Assembly (NCBI RefSeq): GCF_001423945.1
Contig: NZ_LMPU01000001.1
Coordinates: 989,971-1,053,970 of the forward strand
Direction: 5' to 3'
DNA: 64,000 bases
Source of the DNA: Pedobacter sp. Leaf194
Lineage (GTDB): Bacteria; Bacteroidota; Bacteroidia; Sphingobacteriales; Sphingobacteriaceae
Shown here in pieces: positions 52,919-60,672 of this stretch. The notes beneath the pieces are model-generated. The model did not search any database, was not told the origin of the DNA, and was given only the letters and a program-made list of their open reading frames with translations. The position numbers were made by a program, and so were the translations under genes. How positions within the stretch are numbered: position 1 is the first letter of the stretch; each line of letters opens with the position of its first letter.

Positions 52919-53669
52919 TCGAAACTTCGGTAAGAAAACTTTAGCCTTTATTGGCAATCCTGTTGTTTGTATATTAACAGCACTTATAATGAGTGCATTC
53001 TTTTACATTAAAGGCTTAAACGAGAAGATCCCGTATTACTATATCTCCAAGGCGAAGCTTATTAACAGTAGCCAAGGAAAAAGCCTAATGGTGTCCACCA
53101 TAGAGATGCAATATACATATTATGTTGATGTTGCTATTTGGAATAATGGCTTGCAATTTATTGATTTCTCGGATTTCGTTGAGTCACAACCTATATCATT
53201 AAAAGCGAATGGAATCAATAAGATTATTAGATCTGACCTTATCGCTAAAAGCAGAGCCGAGCTTAACGTATCCTCTCAGGTCGACAATAAAATTTTATTC
53301 ATCAATATGAAAGAAAATGAAGCTCTTGAACAAGGAGATGGCGTCTGTTTTAGGGTATTCTTTAATTCCTACGATTATTATAAAATTCGATTCAATTTAA
53401 TGTCACGCATTAAAGGAACAAAAGATGGATTTAAATACATAAACTTAAAAAGAGTAAGCAAGGCCACTCACACGTCAAGACTAGTGATCGGTTGGTTCAT
53501 TATCTTAGTTTCCATTTTAATTAGATCAGTTGGACTTATGATAGTTAAGAATCCCGTAGTATTTCGCCAGTCTGAGTTGATTATACTTCTCATCATCGTT
53601 ATAACTTGGACTTACTATACGTACGAATATATCTATTTCGCGATAAATTTGCCTTGGCTGAACCTTTAA
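52893..53669 (+). CDS. Three-helix membrane protein overlapping its partner
   Basis: 258 residues. One membrane helix lies at about 19-39; a roughly 150-residue extracytoplasmic-type domain follows; two more helices lie at about 198-216 and 228-246. The start lies inside the preceding gene (26-bp overlap), so the two are translationally coupled. The soluble/membrane pairing, island location and palindrome upstream resemble two-gene defence cassettes, but no effector domain is recognised. Confidence 0.65.
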   Translation: MLGDRIKIDRNFGKKTLAFIGNPVVCILTALIMSAFFYIKGLNEKIPYYYISKAKLINSSQGKSLMVSTIEMQYTYYVDVAIWNNGLQFIDFSDFVESQPISLKANGINKIIRSDLIAKSRAELNVSSQVDNKILFINMKENEALEQGDGVCFRVFFNSYDYYKIRFNLMSRIKGTKDGFKYINLKRVSKATHTSRLVIGWFIILVSILIRSVGLMIVKNPVVFRQSELIILLIIVITWTYYTYEYIYFAINLPWLNL

Positions 53670-53741
53670 GCTCTCGATAAATCGTGGTTGCAATCGTTAC
53701 AACCAAGTTGTATATTAGTTATGTTTTAATTTGCTCTCAAT

Positions 53742-54119
53742 ATGATTAAACGTTTAATAGCATTCTTTTCAAATAAACCATCAAAAGATAATCTTCAAGC
53801 TAATAACATAAATGTGTTTGCTCCTATAGACCAGAAAGGCTATAATCAACATCCCTCATTTCCAAGTTTAAGTGAGCAGGAGATTAATGCGTTTATAGAT
53901 GCAGAAGTAAACAAGAGGGTTTTAAACAAGCGAACAATTGGAATTGAACGTCCAGATCATTTCCTTGAAGATGCCGCAAGATTTATAGTATTACATCAGC
54001 AAGGATCGACATCACTTATTCAGCGTAAATTGAAGTTAGGGCAACGACTTACCGCAATATTCAATTACTTTGTGAGCCTTGTAACCGCTCTAAGTCTGAT
54101 AGAATTGGCGACTAGATAA
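53742..54119 (+). pseudogene. FtsK-gamma-domain gene fragment with replaced C-terminus
   Basis: 125 residues. Residues 71-100 (PDHFLEDAARFIVLHQQGST, then SLIQRKLKLG) match the DNA-binding gamma domain of FtsK-type translocases. That domain normally continues with a Tyr-Asn-Arg-Ala helix and a QLE segment. Here it switches to an unrelated hydrophobic tail. The same DNA in another frame (54029-54115) reads as the end of an HNH nuclease. The ORF is probably a chimera made by a deletion or recombination at about 54040, so the hydrophobic tail is likely an artefact. Confidence 0.6.
54029..54115 (+). pseudogene. HNH endonuclease C-terminal remnant
   Basis: In the frame starting at 54029, just after a stop, translation gives a 28-residue tail containing NIQLLCEPCNRSKSDRI and then a stop. 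This is the second half of an HNH motif (N-x-Q-L-L-C-x-x-C-N-x-x-K). The His-containing first half is missing. Confidence 0.55.
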
Positions 54120-54143
54120 TGAAATTGAACAACGATCTATGGT

Positions 54144-54806
54144 ATGATAAAAGAAAAAATAACTGGAAAGCTTGATGGTCTAATAACGGAAGCAGAAGAT
54201 TTACTTATTAAAATAAACACAGATTAAAAAAGTGAAGATAGCGCTAAATTCCATGCATACAGAACCTCTGTACTATCATTCTTGGAGTTTACCCTTGGAC
54301 GTGATAGCTTGTACTTCAATGACTTTCGAAACAGCGTAAGATATTACAAACTGTATAATATAAATTATGCAATAAGTCTTTTAGACAAAATAAGGACTGA
54401 TGTGAAAGATGGGTGGTTGACAGATGTAAAATCGCTAATCTCAGGCGAGATATATAATGACTTCATAGAAATGGCAGAGGATTTATTAAATCAGGGCTAT
54501 AAAGATCCTGCAGCTGTAATAGTCGGTGGGGTTTTAGAAGAGAATCTTCGACAACTCTGTTTATCAAACAACATCCCTATCGTAAAACAGGACTTGACAT
54601 CTGGGAAGCTGAAGCCTTTGAAGGCAGATACAATGAATACTGAGTTATACAAAGCTGGCATTTACAACATGCTAGTTCAGAAATCGATTGTCGCTCATCT
54701 TGATTTAAGAAACATGGCTGCGCATGGAAAATATGGTGAGTATGACAAAGATCAAGTTCAATTGATGCTTTCTTCTATTATCGACTTCATTTCTAAATTT
54801 AACTAA
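54144..54806 (+). pseudogene. Island gene interrupted by an in-frame stop
   Basis: From the ATG at 54144 one frame runs 27 codons (MIKEKITGKLDGLITEAEDL..), meets TAA at 54225-54227, then continues open to 54806. The downstream part (from a TTG at 54282, 174 residues) keeps 'NGYKDPAAV-like' features: NQGYKDPAAVIVGGVLEENLRQL and 'DLRNMAAHGKYGEYDKDQVQLML'. The N-terminal piece and the downstream piece look like one protein of about 220 residues, of a type I associate with uncharacterised proteins near defence genes. Either the gene is inactivated by a nonsense change or translation restarts downstream. Confidence 0.6.
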
Positions 54807-54816
54807 CCTGAATGCA

Positions 54817-55620
54817 ATGGACACTTTCAAAGACTTCTTTGCCGATTTAAAGGATCGCATAAGCAATCCATTCATATCTTCATTTGTAATCGGATGGGTG
54901 ATATTTAATTATCCAATTATTGTTGCTTTGCTTTTCTATAAACAGACTGAATTGAAGGTCGATGGATATACTTCCTACCTCAACATTATTGAGAATTGCA
55001 GGAACGATAATAATATGTTGTGGCATCCTCTGCTTGTTGCCATTATGTATACTTTTCTCGTTCCCTTCTTCAAATCTGGAGTTAGAATATTTAATTCTTG
55101 GTTACTTACTTCGACGGATGGGATTGTTTACAGCATGACCAAAAATAAAGTCGTTAGTGTTGAATTACACACTAAGGTGTCAAGCGATTTGGAGGAAGTA
55201 AAATCAAGATATGTTGAATCAATAGCAAAAGAAAGTGTATACAAGGATCAAAACACAGCGTTACTGTCCAGGATAGATGACTTAAATGCATTACAAAATG
55301 AAATAGTGTCGAAGTTAAATGCTGACCATGACAACCAATTAAAAGCAATTCTGGAGGAAAACGAGACTCGAGTAAAAAATCTGGTTGAGGATCATAGAAT
55401 TTCACAGAGTAATACGTCCGCAAGATTATTTACATCAGAAACCAACCAAACGAAAGCAGAAGAAGAGTTAAGAAAGTTTAAAGCATTAGTTAAACAAGGA
55501 TTGTATGATTTGGCAGGTCTTGCAGTTTATAACTCGGACGGGACAATGACGCCTGAATTTGTTGGTCGTACAAGTAAAATGTTAAAAGATTTGACAGAAC
55601 TTTCTAATGGACAAACTTAA
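54817..55620 (+). CDS. Two-helix membrane protein with long coiled coil
   Basis: 267 residues. Membrane helices lie at about 19-42 and 70-90, followed by a coiled-coil region at about 118-225 rich in Glu, Lys and Leu ('VSSDLEEVKSRYVESIAKESVYKDQNTALLSRIDDLNALQNEIVSKL'). A small C-terminal segment (LVKQGLYDLAGLAVYNSDGTMT) ends the protein. It starts 11 bp after the interrupted gene and may have been its partner. Function not recognised. Confidence 0.65.
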   Translation: MDTFKDFFADLKDRISNPFISSFVIGWVIFNYPIIVALLFYKQTELKVDGYTSYLNIIENCRNDNNMLWHPLLVAIMYTFLVPFFKSGVRIFNSWLLTSTDGIVYSMTKNKVVSVELHTKVSSDLEEVKSRYVESIAKESVYKDQNTALLSRIDDLNALQNEIVSKLNADHDNQLKAILEENETRVKNLVEDHRISQSNTSARLFTSETNQTKAEEELRKFKALVKQGLYDLAGLAVYNSDGTMTPEFVGRTSKMLKDLTELSNGQT

Positions 55621-55683
55621 AAGCATCTTTATAGGCCATTAATCATTTATACAAAAAAGCTTTAATCTGCTGAAGCGTCCAAC

Positions 55684-55732
55684 AACTTCCCGCATAAATG
55701 CTCAACCCAAACATACGGTTTAGTTATTTTGT
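55684..55732 (+). repeat. Leader-region repeat, copy A
   Basis: About 49 bp upstream of the 55789 gene align with 56018-56067 upstream of the RadC-like gene. Shared cores are GCATAAA-Y-GCTCAA and ACGGT-Y-TA-K-TTATT-YY-GT, with one indel between them. It points to duplicated upstream regions inside the island. Confidence 0.5.
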
Positions 55733-55743
55733 AGCCGCTTGGA

Positions 55744-55771
55744 GATATAGATCTCAATCACTATAATTGTA
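55744..55771 (+). promoter_or_regulatory. Promoter-like module shared with the 50384 gene
   Basis: This 28-bp stretch (GATATAGA start, TATAATTGTA core) matches 50343-50370 at 21 of 28 positions and ends 18 bp before the YodC-like start codon. Confidence 0.45.
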
Positions 55772-55788
55772 TACCTTATTACATTAAT

Positions 55789-55974
55789 ATGCCCGAAATT
55801 ACTATGCCTGTTGGTTCTATTGTAATCCTGAAAAGTGGAGGTCCCAAGATGACGATAACTGGCTATCGTGATGGTATGCCTGTGTGTCAATATTGGGCAA
55901 ACGGACGATTTGAAGAGCTTAAGACATTTAAGGATAATTTAATTATTGTTCCAGACACTGAGAATAAGAAATAA
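55789..55974 (+). CDS. YodC-family (DUF2158) small protein
   Basis: 61 residues. The signature 'GSIVILKSGGPKMTITGY' followed by CQYWANGRFEE with its conserved Cys and Trp matches the YodC/DUF2158 family of small beta-rich proteins. Function in the family is unknown. It has its own promoter-like module upstream. Confidence 0.8.
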   Translation: MPEITMPVGSIVILKSGGPKMTITGYRDGMPVCQYWANGRFEELKTFKDNLIIVPDTENKK

Positions 55975-56017
55975 TTATTGTTCAAATCTAAGCCTCTGAT
56001 CTCAACACGCTAAAAGG

Positions 56018-56067
56018 AACTACGGCATAAACGCTCAAGAGGCAACTGCACGGTCTATTTATTCCGT
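56018..56067 (+). repeat. Leader-region repeat, copy B
   Basis: The counterpart of copy A (55684-55732), lying 59 bp before the RadC-like start codon. The GCATAAACGCTCAA core and the ACGGTCTATTTATTCCGT core correspond position by position to copy A. Confidence 0.5.
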
Positions 56068-56125
56068 TCCTCCTTTGCTTAGTTGATCTTAAAGCTTGCC
56101 ATCGTACCATAATTAATTTAATCAT

Positions 56126-56587
56126 ATGGTACAGAAACAAACTGCATTCAAAGTAGCAGAGGTGGAAATCAGCTACAAATCAAATTACAACATTACCGAA
56201 CGTCCGCAAATTAATAGCTCACAGGATGCTTACAAAATTCTGATGCAACATTGGCGTATGGGAAGTATAGAGCATTTAGAGGAATTTAAAGTGATTCTAC
56301 TGAATACTAACAATCGAGTTTTAGGAATAGTAGATATATCAGTTGGTGGGGTATCCGGAACATTGGTTGATCCTAAAATCATCTTTGCTGTTGCATTGAA
56401 GACTAATACAAGCAAGATGATACTAGCACATAATCACCCGAGCGGAAATGTTAATCCAAGTGAAGCTGATAAAAGATTAACTCAGAAGATAAAGGAAGGA
56501 GGAAAGTTATTAGATATCGAGGTCTGCGATCATATCATCGTTACCAATCATAATTATTTTAGCTTCGCTGATGAGTGGTTGATGTAA
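56126..56587 (+). CDS. RadC-like JAB-domain protein
   Basis: 153 residues. The JAMM metal motif is intact: Glu53 in 'EHLEEFKVILLN', His102 and His104 in AHNHPSGN, then a Ser and Asp115 in the segment PSEADKRL. It lacks the N-terminal helix-hairpin-helix region of chromosomal RadC, as is usual for short RadC proteins on mobile elements. The enzymatic role of these proteins is not settled. It converges on the second IS110 transposase with a hairpin between. Confidence 0.92.
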   Translation: MVQKQTAFKVAEVEISYKSNYNITERPQINSSQDAYKILMQHWRMGSIEHLEEFKVILLNTNNRVLGIVDISVGGVSGTLVDPKIIFAVALKTNTSKMILAHNHPSGNVNPSEADKRLTQKIKEGGKLLDIEVCDHIIVTNHNYFSFADEWLM

Positions 56588-56592
56588 CGTCT

Positions 56593-56619
56593 TTAGCTTG
56601 GGTTAATAACCCAGGCTAA
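56593..56619. terminator. Hairpin between convergent genes
   Basis: TTAGCTTGGGTTA and TAACCCAGGCTAA are complementary over 13 bp with one G-U pair and a single central base. T-rich sequence follows on the plus side (CTCTTTTC). It separates the RadC-like and IS110 genes. Confidence 0.7.
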
Positions 56620-56633
56620 CTTAAAATCTCTTT

Positions 56634-57665
56634 TCAAATGGGCTTAAATGAAACATATCCTTTCTCATATAATCTATCACCACGAATACATGCAAAAACT
56701 CTGCATATCAATTTGAATTTGATTGCATTCATAGTTGACATCTTGTTCTTTTTATCAACTTCTACTCGACGTTTGTAGTATGCTTTAATTTCTTGATCAC
56801 TTCCAATGCATGCTCTTACTCCGTTATGGAGCAATGATTTAATTCGCTTATTTGCAAAAGGAGAAACTCGCGCCCTTCTTTTAACGCTTGTTCCAGATTC
56901 ATATTCAAACGGTGCTATGCCACAGTAAGATGCAAATGTTCTGGCATTTGTAATTGTTTTAAATTCATTAGTATGGATTAGAATTTGTAAAGCAGTTACA
57001 TCGCCAATTCCCATTACAGAAAGCATTATTTTCATAAGGCGGTTACAACGCTCGTCATTTTTATAAAGAGTCTTGATCCTAAGATCAATGTTTGTTATCA
57101 ATTGCTCAATTTGGATAATTGACGGATTGCATAGTTTGATATTTGCAGCAGATATATATGGATCAATGAAGTTAATGTCTTCATTCAGAGGAGTGGTAAT
57201 GATAGTACCAATTTTCACCATTCTTTCCCTTAATGTTGATAGGCTACTGAGCTCGTCTATAATTTTCCTGCGGGGTAACCAAAGCTTCAATTCTTGAAGA
57301 TTTTTGATGAGATAGCGAGCGATTCGAGCAGCATCGAGTTTATCATTCTTGCCTCTAATTATACCGAGTGAGTTCTTAATCCTTGTTGATGGTTCGACAA
57401 TCACTTTTGCTTTCATCTTGGTCAAAGTATTCATCAAGATTAGACCATAAACTCCAGTGACTTCCATCCCGAAAACAGCATACCCAAGCTTGAAACCTTG
57501 GATCTCTTTAAGTGTTTCGACAAATTCTTGGATTGATTCTACGTTATTGGCAACTTTGCCATTCACAACATACCTGCCACCATATCTCAAGCAATAATTA
57601 AATGTTGCTTTAGAGACGTCGATCCCGATGAAATATTTGATAACAGTGAGCTTGCTCTCTATCAT
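56634..57665 (-). CDS. IS110-family transposase (second type)
   Basis: 343 residues using the ATG at 57665, which puts IGIDVSK at the same distance from the N-terminus as in the 47742 enzyme; an upstream ATG at 57707 is possible. DEDD-domain cues are FIGIDVSKATFNYCL, 'AVFGMEVTGVYG' and 'IRGKNDKLDAARIARYL'. The C-terminal domain has 'MLSVMGIGDVTALQILIHTNEF' and 'TFASYCGIAPFEYESGTSVKRRARVSPFANKRIK'. It appears intact. Its non-coding leader (57666-57960) is where a bridge RNA would be expected, though I could not draw a convincing fold. Confidence 0.92.
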   Translation of the reverse strand: MIESKLTVIKYFIGIDVSKATFNYCLRYGGRYVVNGKVANNVESIQEFVETLKEIQGFKLGYAVFGMEVTGVYGLILMNTLTKMKAKVIVEPSTRIKNSLGIIRGKNDKLDAARIARYLIKNLQELKLWLPRRKIIDELSSLSTLRERMVKIGTIITTPLNEDINFIDPYISAANIKLCNPSIIQIEQLITNIDLRIKTLYKNDERCNRLMKIMLSVMGIGDVTALQILIHTNEFKTITNARTFASYCGIAPFEYESGTSVKRRARVSPFANKRIKSLLHNGVRACIGSDQEIKAYYKRRVEVDKKNKMSTMNAIKFKLICRVFACIRGDRLYEKGYVSFKPI

Positions 57666-57985
57666 AGTGCATTTCTTTAACAAATCACTCGAAAGTCCTT
57701 TAATCATTGATAGGTTCTTCTACAAGTGGAAATAGGTCGCTTCTGCCACGATTAATAACCACCTTTAGGCTTATTATGCGAAATAGATCTGTGCTACCAG
57801 TACTGTTAAGTCTATCCTAAAGACGAAAATAGCTGTGGTTGAGTGATTTGTTATTACAATATAAGCAATTTTAATAGTTAATAAAAGTATGAGTAGATGG
57901 GAAAGTATATTTCAGGCAGCTTTGCTTATGAATGTCTGATGTAAAATTTAACTGCCTTCGACTTGAAACTGTCCAGGGCAGTTTA

Positions 57986-59178
57986 TCATATTGATGGGAT
58001 TTCCTTTTGATCTATCTTTACAAACTTCGTAAGCTCCCTTAAATAAGTTTCAGTTTGACTTATACTTCCATGACGATTGCTTTCATAATTTCTGCGACTG
58101 TCCACCCGTCTAAGTATTTGCTTATATTTGACTTATGTTTAATGCTATATAAAGTGTAACCTTTATCGTCCAATCCAAGGGCTTTTAGGCATGACATAAA
58201 TCGGTAATATGGTGTATTCTCTCCAACAGCCAGTTTACCGCCGATGGTTGATCCAGACGAAAAAAGATAGTTGTCTGATGAAATGCTATCGATATTATTT
58301 GACTTAAGCTCTTTTAAGTAATTAGGAGTGATTTTCACAGTGCCAACCTGTTTGTTTTTAGAGATACTAGCTGGGAGAGTAATGATCATATTATCGAAAT
58401 CAATCATCTTCACCTTCAATTGCCTCAATTCTTTCGGCCTTATACATGTATAGTAAATTGATTTCACGAACAGTTCAGTAAATTTATCGTTAGCTGATAA
58501 ATAATCCATTATCGACTTTAAGTCTGCGTCTGTAAAGACTTTATGCAAATCTGATGATGTTGATGCTTTCAGTCGTGATACTTTCGCAATCGGGTTTGTT
58601 TCAATATATTTAAGAGACACTAAGTGTTTTAGGAACGCACCTAAAGCTTGTTGTGCTGCATTGTAAGTTCGCTCAGACCAACTATTACTAAGCTTTTGTT
58701 CTTTAAGGAATTTAGTAATTTTCAAATCTGTGATTTGGTTTACCTTCAAGTTTGAATAAGCATCGGCAAAATATCTGAGTTTACTGTAATAAGTCTGTAT
58801 TGATTTCTTGCGGAGTTTGATGTCGTTAAGATGTTGTATGTATACATCAACAGCTTCAGGAACTGAAATACTTATAATTTCATTTCTTAACTTGATGTTT
58901 GCTTCTTCATTGAAAGGATGATACCCTTCCTGAAGAAGTTCTGTAATAGAACTTAGCAACGTTTGAGCTCGAGATTCTTTATCACGGATATTTTCAGATT
59001 TATTAATATCCCGTCTTAACTTTACTCGCTTATTGATAATATCAAGGGATAAATCGGTAAAATAATATTCAATATACCAATCCTGAAGAATACCCTCTTC
59101 AGCCTTCGTTAAGCGTTTGCCAGACTTGTTGACAGCTTTACCCTTTCTTAGAATTGGTTGTGTAAAAGAAGTACTCAT
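57986..59178 (-). pseudogene. Tyrosine recombinase (island integrase) with -1 frameshift
   Basis: The frame from ATG at 59178 (MSTSFTQPILRKGK) shows a core-binding domain (about 100-200) and the start of the catalytic domain with the first Arg (YYTCIRPKELRQLK, about 265-278) and SIKHKSN. It then ends prematurely at 58060 after IMKAIVMEV. In the -1 frame, directly at that point, the expected continuation reads RHGSISQTETYLRELTKFVK to a TGA at 57986-57988. This supplies the missing His and the Tyr nucleophile. One lost base near 58078 explains it. No standard slippery heptamer is seen. It lies 110 bp from attR, reading into the island. Confidence 0.85.
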
Positions 59179-59287
59179 AAATGCAAAGTTGGTATTTTGT
59201 TTTGATTTCGTCCGTAATTCGTCCGTTGGCAGGCTGTTATTAAGTGTAACTAGTTGATTTTCATTGAAATTAAATTCGTGAATGGAT

Positions 59288-59304
59288 AATCCGATATTCT
59301 CCAC
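59288..59304 (+). repeat. attR core, right end of the genomic island
   Basis: AATCCGATATTCTCCAC is an exact 17-bp copy of the tRNA-Ala 3' segment at 40271-40287, in the same orientation. Flanking bases differ on both sides, which defines the core precisely. Confidence 0.9.
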
Positions 59305-59312
59305 AGGTATAC

Positions 59313-59357
59313 TTTCAAAACAAAAAAGCAGGAATTTCCTGCTTTTTTGTTTTGAAA
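59313..59357. terminator. 22-bp-arm palindrome, probable former tRNA terminator
   Basis: Arms 59313-59334 and 59336-59357 are perfectly complementary around one base. The core GCAGGAA/TTCCTGC is flanked by A6 and T6 tracts, so it terminates transcription in both directions. Lying 9 bp beyond attR, it would have been the tRNA-Ala terminator before the island inserted. Confidence 0.8.
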
Positions 59358-59587
59358 AGGCCAACAACATTCTATCAAATGCGTTGAGCGTTTAAAATCT
59401 TACTCTAAAATACGCCAGCTGCTGTTTCAATCGTTTCAAAATCTTTAGAATTTAGAAGAATATTTTCATTTGATATCAGCCTAAGTAGTTTATGCTGTCA
59501 CGTTAGGCAGAAAAAATATTGACTTAAAAACCCCAAATCCAGTCTGATATCAAAAGTTTACTCAATTTGAAGAAAACAGCGCAAACA

Positions 59588-59645
59588 AAAAGCCCTGAAT
59601 TCAGACCGCTTTCAAAGAAAGAAGTCGAGCTTCAGGGCTTTTGTC
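59588..59645 (+). terminator. Hairpin with T-tail, orphan
   Basis: AAAAGCCCTGAA (59588-59599) pairs perfectly with TTCAGGGCTTTT (59631-59642) over a 31-nt loop that holds a small CTTTC/GAAAG stem. No gene precedes it, so it may end an unannotated short transcript or an old gene displaced by the island. Confidence 0.65.
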
Positions 59646-59657
59646 AATTTAGTAGCC

Positions 59658-59679
59658 GTCACTGGACAGATATCGAACT
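59658..59679 (+). repeat. Direct repeat, copy 1
   Basis: GTCACTGGACAGATATCGAACT matches 59742-59763 at 19 of 22 positions in the same orientation, 84 bp apart. It may be a remnant of an insertion-sequence end. Confidence 0.55.
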
Positions 59680-59741
59680 TTTTTCTATCTGATTTGCAGG
59701 AATTAGTGAAAGTTGCAAATCATTTTAAAATTTAAAGATAG

Positions 59742-59763
59742 GTCACTGGACAATTTTCGAACT
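59742..59763 (+). repeat. Direct repeat, copy 2
   Basis: Shares GTCACTGGACA and TCGAACT with copy 1 at 59658-59679, with three differences between them. Confidence 0.55.
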
Positions 59764-59951
59764 GAAATTCAAATGCGATCATCGAAACTCAGAAAATTAG
59801 TTTTATTTATGTGATACCTTCATCATCTAACTAGTTTTTACTCCATGAACCCTATTCCAATTCTCCATTCAGTCGGGACAACAGGTTAACGTTAAATAAA
59901 TTTCAGGTAATTAAGCTTTTTTTAATAACCATTTGGGTCCTTTTTTGACGG

Positions 59952-59970
59952 AACTTCAAGATGTCTTCAG
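59952..59970 (+). promoter_or_regulatory. Predicted response-regulator box before its own operon
   Basis: AACTTCAAGATGTCTTCAG is a direct repeat of CTTCA with an 11-bp period, the usual form of OmpR-family binding sites. It recurs at 63393-63411 with two differences. A -7-like CATATTTG (59981-59988) follows after 10 bp in both spacing and order, placing the box over the -33 region. Confidence 0.65.
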
Positions 59971-59994
59971 TATCTTATACCATATTTGTTAATC

Positions 59995-60672
59995 ATGAAG
60001 ATCCTGATTATTGAAGACGAGTTAGGCCTGCAGCGTAGTATATCACAATACCTTACCTGTGAGGGTAATCTTTGCACCATGGCCTCAAACTATGCTGAGG
60101 CACTTGATCGGCTGAACAGTTATGACTATGATTGTATCTTGCTCGACCTGACCCTCCCGGATGGAGAAGGTCTTCAGATACTGAACTATCTTAAAAGGAT
60201 GAACAGACCGGAAGGCGTGATCATTATATCAGCGAGAAATGCTCTTGATCAAAAGATAGAAGGTTTGAGTCTCGGTGCCGATGATTACCTGATTAAGCCT
60301 TTTCATCTATCTGAACTGAATGCAAGAATACTTGCGGTTGTACGCCGGAAAAGCGCCAACGGAGACCGCCATATCGAATTCAACGAAATACGAATTGATT
60401 TGGATGCAAAAGAGGTTTTGGTAAGTGCTAAGCCAGTTTATATGACCAAAAAAGAATCTGATCTCCTGCTTTATTTTGTTGCTAATAAAGGTAAGGTGAT
60501 TTCTAAGTCTGCGGCGGTAGAACACATCTGGGGTGATGATGCTGATATGGCCGATAGCTTTGATTTCATTTATACCCATATTAAGAACATCCGTAAAAAG
60601 CTTACTGATGCGGGTAGCAGCGATTACTTTCAGTCGGTATATGGCGTTGGTTATAAATTTACGGAAGTATGA
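59995..60672 (+). CDS. OmpR-family response regulator
   Basis: 225 residues from the ATG at 59995 (a TTG three codons upstream is rejected). The receiver domain (1-115) has the acidic pair in IIEDE, phosphoacceptor Asp51 in LLDLTLPDGEG, and Lys in the KPF motif near 101. The C-terminal winged helix (about 125-225) has 'YMTKKESDLLLYFVANKGKVISKSAAVEHIWG' and ends GVGYKFTEV. It overlaps the kinase gene by 4 bp. The predicted start is only about 7 bp after the -7-like element, so its mRNA may have almost no leader. Neighbours suggest control of a redox or metal-handling operon. Confidence 0.93.
   Translation: MKILIIEDELGLQRSISQYLTCEGNLCTMASNYAEALDRLNSYDYDCILLDLTLPDGEGLQILNYLKRMNRPEGVIIISARNALDQKIEGLSLGADDYLIKPFHLSELNARILAVVRRKSANGDRHIEFNEIRIDLDAKEVLVSAKPVYMTKKESDLLLYFVANKGKVISKSAAVEHIWGDDADMADSFDFIYTHIKNIRKKLTDAGSSDYFQSVYGVGYKFTEV

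Larger units (their letters stand above)
59371..59994. other. Chromosomal intergenic region beyond the island
   Basis: About 620 bp without a gene. It contains the hairpin at 59588-59642, a pair of 22-bp direct repeats (59658-59679, 59742-59763) and, at its right end, the response-regulator binding motif 59952-59970. The repeats hint at a degraded insertion sequence. Confidence 0.5.

Noticed and set aside
40271..59304. CRISPR arrays or cas genes in the island
   Set aside because: No regularly spaced repeats and no Cas-like proteins are visible.
59179..59370. N-terminal extension of the integrase
   Set aside because: The extension runs through attR and the former tRNA terminator into chromosomal DNA, so it cannot be part of the element's own gene.
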